From: Puniceicoccales bacterium
GTDB lineage: Bacteria; Verrucomicrobiota; Verrucomicrobiia; Opitutales; UBA953
Length of the DNA: 12,746 nucleotides
Direction of reading: 5' to 3'
NCBI GenBank assembly: GCA_031284845.1
Contig: JAITXH010000050.1
Location: 1 to 12,746, forward strand
Numbering within the stretch: position 1 is the stretch's first letter; every line of letters starts with the position of its first letter. This document shows, piece after piece, positions 6,880 to 12,746 of this stretch. Below the pieces are notes generated by a model. The model saw only the letters and a program-made list of their open reading frames with translations, searched no databases and was not told the DNA's origin. The position numbers were made by a program, and so were the translations under genes.

Positions 6880-7296
6880 ATGAAAATTTCACTTAAGCTC
6901 GAATACGCCTGTCGGGTACTGGCACAAATGGGACGTCTTTACGGAGGCGGGCAACTCGCTCATATCGAAGAGCTTGCCAAAATAGAAGCGGTTCCGCAAA
7001 ATTATCTTGTTCAGATATTGAATGAGTTGCGCACAGGCGGTCTCCTGTTGAGCCGCCGCGGTAAGCAAGGCGGCTATACGCTCGCCAAGCCGCCCACGGA
7101 GATTTCGCTGCACTCGATAGTGACCATTATTGACCCGGACTTGCTCGAATCCAAAGTCAGCTTGAAGGGGCAATCTGGCACACAGGTAGCTGAGGTCTGG
7201 GCGGATATTTCCAGTAAATTCAAAAAGGCACTCCAAAAGGCTACTCTGGCCTCTCTGATCTCCCGCTACAACGCAGCAGCGCTGTATGATATTTAA
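6880..7296 (+). CDS. Rrf2-family transcriptional regulator lacking Fe-S cysteines
   Basis: A 138-residue dimeric winged-helix DNA-binding protein of usual Rrf2 length. Seen: N-terminal helix KLEYACRVLAQMGRL (6-20), helix-turn-helix with IEELAKIEAVPQNYLVQIL (29-47), then the highly conserved recognition and wing segment NELRTGGLLLSRRGKQGGYT (48-67) followed by EISLHSIV (74-81). The family includes the Fe-S sensors IscR, NsrR and RirA, which use three cysteines in the 90-110 region; here the only cysteine is Cys11, so cluster binding by that mode is not expected. It may sense another ligand, like CymR, or be a constitutive repressor. It stands apart from isc or suf genes: ruvX is 135 nt upstream and the SNF2 gene 148 nt downstream. 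A palindrome at 6830-6847 suggests autoregulation. No Shine-Dalgarno is visible. Targets unknown. Confidence 0.9.
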   Translation: MKISLKLEYACRVLAQMGRLYGGGQLAHIEELAKIEAVPQNYLVQILNELRTGGLLLSRRGKQGGYTLAKPPTEISLHSIVTIIDPDLLESKVSLKGQSGTQVAEVWADISSKFKKALQKATLASLISRYNAAALYDI

Positions 7297-7331
7297 CCGG
7301 TATATCTTGCAGAAATTCGCCCGGCTTTACC

Positions 7332-7381
7332 CAATCTTTTGGCCGATTGCCTGTTCCTTGGAAAATTTGAGGAGCAATCGG
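7332..7381 (+). other. Overlapping alternative hairpins before the SNF2 gene
   Basis: CAATC (7332-7336) can pair with GATTG (7345-7349), while CCGATTG (7343-7349) can instead pair with CAATCGG (7375-7381). The two pairings exclude each other because they share 7345-7349. Either could be a leader structure of the SNF2 mRNA or the 3' end of the Rrf2 mRNA. Neither is followed by a T run. No convincing promoter is seen in 7297-7444. Confidence 0.25.
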
Positions 7382-7444
7382 AGTCAGAGCCAGCGCCGCA
7401 TCCCGCCCGTGCCGCAGCTTGCCCGTTGATTTTTATTTTTCGCG

Positions 7445-9919
7445 ATGCGGACTCCTCCCCGTTACCCCGACTCGGAATTGGCCAGCATGAGCAGTTGGGC
7501 GCTCGTGCGCACGGGGAAAGCATTCGCAGCCTCCGGTGCCGTTGAAAACCTTAAGTGGGATTTCCCAGAACTCACCGGAGTAGTCCTCGACAATGCGGTC
7601 AGGCTGGCCGTCCGTGTGGATTTCCGCTCCCAGGCCCTGCCCGCCAATCACTGCGAATGTCCGGCGGGAAAACAGCGCCGGTTTTGCGCCCATGCGCTCG
7701 CCCTTTATTTTCAATACTGGCAATCCCCGCCGCCTGAACCACCACCACTACAGCCTCCGCCCGTATCTGCCCAGGAACGCCGCTCTCCTGTGCCGTCGCG
7801 ACAACACGTTGCCGCATTCTCCGTGCGAGTGGATGGTTCTCCGCAATACCTCGCGATTCGCGTCCCGTCCGGCTCAGACCTGATCCGCGCTACTGTGCTC
7901 GACCACTTGAAGCGCCATGGCTTTCAGCCTGATTTCAACAACGGCACATGGTGGCTGCGCGACAAACACCGCGTTCTCTCTTTTCTGGCCGCGCACGGGA
8001 CGGAACTTTCCGGCGCGTGGCATGCACAATTCACCCCTGGATTTCTCCAACGCACGGCGTGCATTTCCACAGCCAAACTCGCCGCTGAAGCGACTACGAC
8101 AGGTAATGGGAAACATGCTTTTTGCGCACGAATAGAGGCGGGGAAAGCGGTCTCGGAAGAGGAACTGCGTATCGCACTTGCCCGGGGACAAAACTATGTC
8201 GAAACCTCTTCCGGGAAAATCGTCCTCCTCCCGCCTGCCCTGCTTGCTGCGGCTGTCGAGCTTACCCGGCGGCTTCACGCCGAAAATACCGATGCCGCCC
8301 TCTCGCCGCACATGGAGTGTGTCGTGGGAGCAGCGGAGTTGGCCGGCATTGAAAATACACTAGAGAACCTTGCCATCCCGTTCACCCCGCCGCAAGCATG
8401 GCGCGAGCGCAGTATGGCACTGCGCAATCCGGGCACACTTCTTCCAGTGCCTGCCAGCCCTGCTTTGCAAAACTGCCTGCGGCCCTACCAGCAAATCGGC
8501 GCAGCCTGGCTCTGGCACCTTTACCAACTCCGGCTTGGCGGCGTGCTCGCCGATGAAATGGGCCTCGGCAAAACTGTGCAGGCACTCGCTTTTCTCGATG
8601 CACTCGGCAACAAGGAGAACAACGAGGATGGACAAAATAAAAGGGGTGTTCCGTTGGGTGAAAAAACAGAGGCAGCAAAAGCCGGGACTCTCTCGCGGGC
8701 ACCATCGCTCGTCGTTTGCCCGGCTGCGCTCGTGGAAAATTGGTGCCGCGAAGCCGCCCGCTTTGCTCCGTCCGTCGCCATCTACCGCCACCACGGCACA
8801 TCCCGCGCTCGCAATGCAGACGCCTTGCCGCCCGCCGGTGTTGTCGTCACCAGCTACGGCACGCTTAACAGGGACATCGCGCTATTCCGCGAGTGCCCCT
8901 GGCAAGTCATCATCGCCGATGAAGCTCAACATATTAAAAACCGCCGTTCTCAAAATGCAAAAAGCCTGCGTACCTTGCACGCCGCAGGGCGCTTCGTGCT
9001 GACTGGCACTCCAGTGGAAAACAGCCTCGAAGACTTGCGCTCCCTCTTCGCCTTCCTCATGCCGGGCTATCTCCCGAAGCCACCACCGGGAACCGTCTTC
9101 CGCGATGACCGTCTGCATCTCGATGACATTATCCGTGAAAAAACAGCTCCATACATCCTCCGCCGCACCAAACGCGCCGTTGCTCCAGAATTGCCTGAAA
9201 AAGTCGAACAAACTATCTACTGCGAACTCGAAAGCGCCCAGGCCGCCCTTTACAAGGAGTGGCAGGAACGAAGCCGCGCCGAGATTTTCGAAATGGAGAT
9301 GGGCGGTGCCGCTGAAGGGCATGTCCGGATGGCCGCATTCAGCCACCTTTTGCGTCTGAGGCAGATATGCGCTGAACCACGCCTGCTTTCACCGGAACTC
9401 ACCGCAAACGATTCTGCCAAATGGCGTGCTCTTCAGGAAATTCTCGACGAAGCAGTGGATGGCGGACACCGCCTCCTTGTATTCTCTCAATTCGTAGAAG
9501 TGCTCCGTCATTTGAGCCATGAGTTGACGGCCAGCGGCGTCTCCTACTGCTACATGGATGGTGCCACGCGGGATCGGCAAGCCGAGTGCGATCGTTTCAA
9601 CGCAAGCACCTCAATTCCCGTGTTTCTCATTTCGCTAAAAGCGGGCGGCACCGGGTTGAACCTGACCGGTGCAGACACCGTTGTGCATTTTGACCCGTGG
9701 TGGAATCCTGCCACAGAAGCACAAGCCACCGATCGCACTCATCGCATCGGACAAACGCGCACGGTGACAAGCCTGAAGCTGATTGCGGCAGGCACGGTTG
9801 AAGAACGCGTGCTGGAACTTCAACGCTCTAAAGCCGGACTGCTTCGGGATCTCTTTGCCGGCAATAATGAGACAAGCATGGTGCCTGAAATGGCAGAGCT
9901 GAAAGCGCTGCTGGAGTGA
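7445..9919 (+). CDS. SWIM zinc finger and SNF2-family DEAD/DEAH helicase-like ATPase
   Basis: An 824-residue Swi2/Snf2 (Rad54/RapA-like superfamily 2) protein, expected to translocate on double-stranded DNA and remodel protein-DNA complexes; its bacterial role is not defined. Seen: SWIM zinc finger Cys70-x-Cys72-x8-Cys81-x-His83, a Pro-rich linker (94-108), a poorly conserved middle region (about 120-335), then the ATPase core: LRPYQQIGAAWLW (345-357), Walker A DEMGLGKT (370-377), CPAALVENW (425-433), DEAQHIKN (492-499), LTGTPVEN (519-526), LRRTK (572-576), FSQFVEVL (680-687), GGTGLNLTGAD (734-744), DPWWNPATEAQATDRTHRIG (750-769) and Gln770. A hydrophilic insert (about 388-420) separates motif I from Ia. 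A second in-frame ATG at 7487 would remove 14 residues and keep all domains. No Shine-Dalgarno is seen. The Rrf2 gene lies 148 nt upstream; rpoD converges downstream. Confidence 0.93.
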   Translation: MRTPPRYPDSELASMSSWALVRTGKAFAASGAVENLKWDFPELTGVVLDNAVRLAVRVDFRSQALPANHCECPAGKQRRFCAHALALYFQYWQSPPPEPPPLQPPPVSAQERRSPVPSRQHVAAFSVRVDGSPQYLAIRVPSGSDLIRATVLDHLKRHGFQPDFNNGTWWLRDKHRVLSFLAAHGTELSGAWHAQFTPGFLQRTACISTAKLAAEATTTGNGKHAFCARIEAGKAVSEEELRIALARGQNYVETSSGKIVLLPPALLAAAVELTRRLHAENTDAALSPHMECVVGAAELAGIENTLENLAIPFTPPQAWRERSMALRNPGTLLPVPASPALQNCLRPYQQIGAAWLWHLYQLRLGGVLADEMGLGKTVQALAFLDALGNKENNEDGQNKRGVPLGEKTEAAKAGTLSRAPSLVVCPAALVENWCREAARFAPSVAIYRHHGTSRARNADALPPAGVVVTSYGTLNRDIALFRECPWQVIIADEAQHIKNRRSQNAKSLRTLHAAGRFVLTGTPVENSLEDLRSLFAFLMPGYLPKPPPGTVFRDDRLHLDDIIREKTAPYILRRTKRAVAPELPEKVEQTIYCELESAQAALYKEWQERSRAEIFEMEMGGAAEGHVRMAAFSHLLRLRQICAEPRLLSPELTANDSAKWRALQEILDEAVDGGHRLLVFSQFVEVLRHLSHELTASGVSYCYMDGATRDRQAECDRFNASTSIPVFLISLKAGGTGLNLTGADTVVHFDPWWNPATEAQATDRTHRIGQTRTVTSLKLIAAGTVEERVLELQRSKAGLLRDLFAGNNETSMVPEMAELKALLE

Positions 9920-9999
9920 TCTCAATCCAAACATTTCACACAAAACGAGAAGACGTTACCCGATCGTTTGAGTGTCCGTCGTCTGCGACCTCCCCCCCC

Positions 10000-10031
10000 A
10001 AAAAAAATACGCGCACTCTGTGGTGCGCGTA
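10000..10031 (-). terminator. Intrinsic terminator of rpoD
   Basis: Read on the minus strand, a perfect 9-bp stem (TACGCGCAC with GTGCGCGTA, 10023-10031 and 10008-10016) with a 6-nt loop runs straight into eight T residues (10007-10000), the textbook rho-independent form, about 66 nt past the rpoD stop. The T8 run is followed on that strand by G8 (9999-9992). The rest of the 9920-10097 gap holds one more hairpin and no gene. Confidence 0.88.
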
Positions 10032-10051
10032 ACGTGATAATGGATGAAGCA

Positions 10052-10084
10052 AGGGTGTATGCGGGAATGGTCCCGCATCACCTT
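10052..10084. other. Second hairpin between the SNF2 gene and rpoD
   Basis: ATGCGGGA (10059-10066) and TCCCGCAT (10071-10078) form a perfect 8-bp stem with an ATGG loop. After one bulged base (T10058) the stem continues through GGTG (10054-10057) with CACC (10079-10082), and by two weaker pairs beyond. It begins 13 nt after the rpoD stop on the minus strand and lacks a T run on either strand. It may stabilise the rpoD 3' end or help stop transcription from the SNF2 gene. Confidence 0.5.
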
Positions 10085-10097
10085 GCGAAAATCGGCA

Positions 10098-12383
10098 TCA
10101 TTCGGGATGGTCGAACGGGAACTGAGTAGAGTGATGCGGACGGACAGAAGTGGTCGGTTCCGCTGCAATTTCCTTGCGGAACTGATCAAAGCCGGGGCCG
10201 GAAGTGTCCAGTTCGCCTTCAAAAAAGCCGTGTAACTGCCGGATGCGCGTCGGGTGGCGCATTTTGCGCAGGGCCTTTGCCTCGATCTGGCGAATGCGCT
10301 CGCGTGTCACTTTGAAGAGTCGTCCGACTTCTTCCAAGGTGCGCGGGTATCCGTCTTTGAGACCAAAACGCAGAGAGAGCACTTGCTGTTCCCGCGGCGC
10401 AAGCGAGGTCAGCACATCTACGATTTTTTCACGCAAAAGGCTGTTTGAAGCCATATCGTAGGGATTTTCTGCTCCCTTATCTTCGATGAAATCTCCAAAA
10501 GAAGTATCTTCACCATCGCCCACGGGGCTTTGCAGCGAAATAGGCTGCTGCGCCATTTTCATGATTTGCTGCACGCGCTCGACCGGCATTTGCATCTCGT
10601 TGGCGACTTCTTCGGGCGTTGGTTCATGACCGAGTTCCTGAAGAAGCTGCTTCTGGATTTGCATGACCTTGTTCAAAGTCTCAATCATGTGAACAGGGAT
10701 ACGGATGGTGCGAGCTTGATCAGCGATAGCACGCGTAATCGCCTGCCGGATCCACCAAGTGGCATAGGTGGAGAACTTGTAGCCGCGGCGGTATTCGAAT
10801 TTCTCGACAGCCTTCATAAGCCCCATGTTGCCCTCTTGGATGAGATCGAGAAAGGAAAGACCGCGATTGGTGTATTTTTTTGCGATGGAGATAACGAGCC
10901 GCAAATTTGCCTCAACCATGTCAGTCTTGGCCTTATGGGCATCACGCAAAGCAGAACGCACCTGAGAAATAACGCCGAGAAGTTCGGTTGCGCTGATACG
11001 ATGCTGGCGTTCGACTTCCCGGGAACGTGCTTCAATGACTTCAGGATTGAGGTGGCGCGCGCGACGGTCAGCGCGTGCGATCAGCGCTCTGGCTTCCACG
11101 ATTTCCTGACATTCGCGGATGACTGGAAGGAATTTTTCCAGCCACTCTTCAAAGATTTTCGTCTTAAAGCAGAACTTTTTGAGAATGGGACGCGCCTCAG
11201 CCTCCAGTTTTTTAAACCGCTTTATGCCCTTGGCGCGCACGCTTTCATCGGCCCCGTTTTGGTGTTCGCTCCACGCCTTATCTATTTTGTTTGAGAGCGA
11301 GGCCATTTCTTCCACGGCTTTGGGGAGCACCTTGCGCAGGTAGATGTCACGACTCTCGACTTTCTTATCGAGCACAACCCGGTCAAAGCGTTCCTCTTTC
11401 ACGTCGGGAAGAAGCTTGCGGGCGATGTCGAGTTGGAATGGCAACGTAAGCCAGACGGAGAAAAGTGTATCGAGAGCACGCACTTCAGCAGTCTCAATGC
11501 GTTTTGAAATTTCCACCTCCTGTTCCCGCGTAAGCAAGGGCACTTGGCCCATCTGCTTCAGATACATGCGAACGGGATCGTCCAGAATGTCCACCTGCGC
11601 GGTTTTTGCTTGTTCTTCTTCGGTCTCTTCGCGCTTCTGCTTGTAGGATTCGACGTCGTCCTCGTCAATTATCTGCACCTTGAGGTTATCAAGGATGTTC
11701 ATGATATTCTCGATAGACTCGGGAATATTAGCACTTTCTGGAACGACCTGATTGATGTCTTGGATGGTGATGAAGCCTTTTTCCTTCGAGGTGCGCACGA
11801 GAGCGGAGATTTTCTCGTTAAGCACTTGCTGTTCATAGATAGGCAACGGAACGGCAACGGACACCACTGACTTTTCAGCGCTTGCAACAGAAGAAGAGAC
11901 GGGTGTTTTTTTAGAGGTGGGCTTTGCCGAGGATTTTGCCAGGGGCGTTCCCTTGAGGCCAGAAGTTTTGACTGGAGGTGTTTGTGTCCTTGTCTCCTGT
12001 TTTTTTGCGTTCGGCTTCACTTCCGGCTTTTTTACGGGAGCAACGGGCACCGATTTCGCATTTGGCTTGGGAGCCGGTTTTGCGGAGGCGGGCTTCTTGG
12101 GCGGGAGGGCCTTTGCGGTCACGGTTACGGCTACCCGTTTTTCCGGGGGGTGTTTAGCCTTGCTTGGAACAGAAATGGTTTTTGACGGAGCAGCCTTAGC
12201 GGGTGCCAGCTTTTTAGCAGCGACGGGCTTAGTGGGCTGCTGCTTCGCGGGCGGGCGGGCGGGCGTCGAAGATTTTCTGGCCGGAGTATTTTTTTTCAAT
12301 AGCTTAGCGGCCCCGGTGGTTGAGACGCGGAGCAAGGTGGATTTTTTCGCGGGAGATGGAGATGTTTTCTTTTTATCGGCCAT
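10098..12383 (-). CDS. rpoD: Primary RNA polymerase sigma factor RpoD (sigma-70) with basic N-terminal extension
   Basis: A 761-residue housekeeping sigma factor, longer than E. coli RpoD (613). Seen: residues 1-170 are low complexity, with by hand count 35 Lys, 28 Pro and only 5 acidic residues; region 1.1 at about 183-250; region 1.2 DDPVRMYLKQMGQVPLLTRE (268-287); a non-conserved helical region to about 480; region 2 with ANLRLVISIAKKYTNRGL (492-509), DLIQEGNMGLMKAVEKFEY (513-531) and the -10 reading segment STYATWWIRQAITRAI (538-553); region 3 from RIPVHMIETLNK (561-572); region 4.2 TLEEVGRLFKVTRERIRQIE (682-701). Full regions 1.1-4.2 mark it as the primary, not an alternative, sigma. About 38 residues follow region 4, a further extension. 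The ATG has no Shine-Dalgarno; the gene is monocistronic with its own terminator and is divergent from a transposase gene. dnaG is not adjacent. No clear promoter was found in 12384-12538. Confidence 0.96.
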   Translation of the reverse strand: MADKKKTSPSPAKKSTLLRVSTTGAAKLLKKNTPARKSSTPARPPAKQQPTKPVAAKKLAPAKAAPSKTISVPSKAKHPPEKRVAVTVTAKALPPKKPASAKPAPKPNAKSVPVAPVKKPEVKPNAKKQETRTQTPPVKTSGLKGTPLAKSSAKPTSKKTPVSSSVASAEKSVVSVAVPLPIYEQQVLNEKISALVRTSKEKGFITIQDINQVVPESANIPESIENIMNILDNLKVQIIDEDDVESYKQKREETEEEQAKTAQVDILDDPVRMYLKQMGQVPLLTREQEVEISKRIETAEVRALDTLFSVWLTLPFQLDIARKLLPDVKEERFDRVVLDKKVESRDIYLRKVLPKAVEEMASLSNKIDKAWSEHQNGADESVRAKGIKRFKKLEAEARPILKKFCFKTKIFEEWLEKFLPVIRECQEIVEARALIARADRRARHLNPEVIEARSREVERQHRISATELLGVISQVRSALRDAHKAKTDMVEANLRLVISIAKKYTNRGLSFLDLIQEGNMGLMKAVEKFEYRRGYKFSTYATWWIRQAITRAIADQARTIRIPVHMIETLNKVMQIQKQLLQELGHEPTPEEVANEMQMPVERVQQIMKMAQQPISLQSPVGDGEDTSFGDFIEDKGAENPYDMASNSLLREKIVDVLTSLAPREQQVLSLRFGLKDGYPRTLEEVGRLFKVTRERIRQIEAKALRKMRHPTRIRQLHGFFEGELDTSGPGFDQFRKEIAAEPTTSVRPHHSTQFPFDHPE
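12249..12264. repeat. Four tandem GGGC units in the rpoD tail
   Basis: Four perfect tetranucleotide repeats fall in the codons for the PARPPAK stretch of the sigma factor extension. A T8 run (A8 on the coding strand) lies close by at 12289-12296. Slippage at either would shift the frame of an essential gene from its start, so both are presumably stable. Confidence 0.6.
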
Positions 12384-12538
12384 GGAACGGGCTTTTGTGA
12401 AAACGAGGCTTCATGTCATTTGTGCGCAATGTTGCAACGTTTTCCTCTTCTTCTTTTCAAATGTGTTACATCGCCCAAATCTGGGGACAGGTAAAAAAAT
12501 GTTGACGAACAAGCGTATTGTTGCCGAAATGTCGCGCT

Positions 12539-12746
12539 ATGGCACGTCACCGCCGCCTTAAATCTTCACATCCCGCAGCAGTTTATCATTGTATTAGCCG
12601 TACCGTGAATGGTGAGTTCCTGTTTGACGATACTTCCAAAGAGATGCTACGTAAGCATATCCACCAGACAGCGGAATTCAGTGGAATCGAGGTCATCACC
12701 TACGCCATTATGTCCAACCATTTTCATGTGCTCGTGCGCATACTTC
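12539..12746 (+). CDS. REP-associated tyrosine transposase family protein (Y1_Tnp), 5' part
   Basis: The first 69 codons of a gene cut off by the window end. It is too short for ordinary ORF thresholds but clearly coding. Seen: MARHRRLKSSHPAAVYHCIS (1-20), then residues 31-69 with SKEMLRKHIHQTAEFSGIEV (34-53) and the diagnostic AIMSNHFHVLVRI (56-68), whose His-x-His (HFH core with preceding Asn) is the metal-binding HUH motif of the IS200/IS605-like single-strand transposases; the catalytic Tyr would lie beyond the edge. The HPAAVYHCISRTVNGE type N-terminus is that of RAYT proteins, which are often single-copy and associated with REP palindromes instead of full insertion sequences. TTGACG (12502-12507) could be a -35, but the -10 (CGAAAT) is poor and would leave almost no leader. 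No IS ends or REP hairpins are visible between it and rpoD. Confidence 0.88.
   Translation, partial: MARHRRLKSSHPAAVYHCISRTVNGEFLFDDTSKEMLRKHIHQTAEFSGIEVITYAIMSNHFHVLVRIL

Noticed and set aside
8882..9346. 154-codon open frame on the minus strand
   Set aside because: Antisense to the SNF2 ATPase core with intact motifs; no family resemblance.
10530..11294. 254-codon open frame on the plus strand
   Set aside because: Antisense to conserved sigma regions 2 and 3 of rpoD; no recognisable motif.
12431..12438. GTTGCAAC palindrome upstream of rpoD
   Set aside because: Only 8 bp and not extended by its flanks; such sites occur by chance.
11917..12561. 214-codon open frame on the plus strand with Gly/Phe-rich product
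   Set aside because: It is antisense to the low-complexity Lys/Pro/Ala tail of rpoD, and its repetitive composition is explained by that.

Overview
This is a chromosomal window from a moderately GC-rich, Gram-negative-type bacterium. The combination of a primary sigma factor with a long Lys/Pro-rich N-terminus, a REP-associated type transposase (HUH motif in NHFHVLV), a DevA-type ABC ATPase, a SWIM-SNF2 helicase and starts that mostly lack Shine-Dalgarno sequences makes me think of Verrucomicrobiota, perhaps an Opitutae-like lineage. That placement is inference and rests on no single diagnostic marker. No plasmid, phage, tRNA, rRNA or CRISPR signal was seen.

Layout. (1) 1-549: the co-chaperonin gene groES (+), then a strong GC-rich hairpin and a second, nested inverted-repeat structure in the gap between convergent genes. 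(2) 550-2935, minus strand: guaB (IMP dehydrogenase) followed 70 nt later by an orphan DevA-type ABC exporter ATPase, probably co-transcribed. (3) 2936-3093: divergent control region holding a 15-bp near-palindrome, 14 bp of which recurs inside the start of guaB. (4) 3094-6744, plus strand: nuoH (membrane subunit of complex I, without other nuo genes), recQ helicase and ruvX (YqgF resolvase-like). recQ and ruvX are 33 nt apart and look like a unit. (5) 6745-9919, plus strand: an Rrf2-family regulator with a perfect 8-2-8 inverted repeat just upstream, then a SWIM zinc finger plus SNF2 ATPase protein. (6) 9920-10097: convergent gap with two hairpins, one a classic intrinsic terminator for rpoD. 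(7) 10098-12383, minus strand: rpoD with a strongly basic, low-complexity extension. (8) 12539-12746: the 5' part of a transposase gene cut by the window edge, divergent from rpoD.

How it fits together. Most genes are housekeeping: protein folding, GTP synthesis, respiration, DNA repair, core transcription. recQ, ruvX and the SNF2 gene form a loose DNA-metabolism neighbourhood. I do not see a clear new multi-gene system. The parts that most deserve a second look are regulatory or architectural: the Rrf2 palindrome, the repeated guaB palindrome, the sigma factor tail, the changed IMP dehydrogenase cofactor motif, the orphan nuoH and DevA-type genes, and the structured gaps at 461-536 and 10052-10084.
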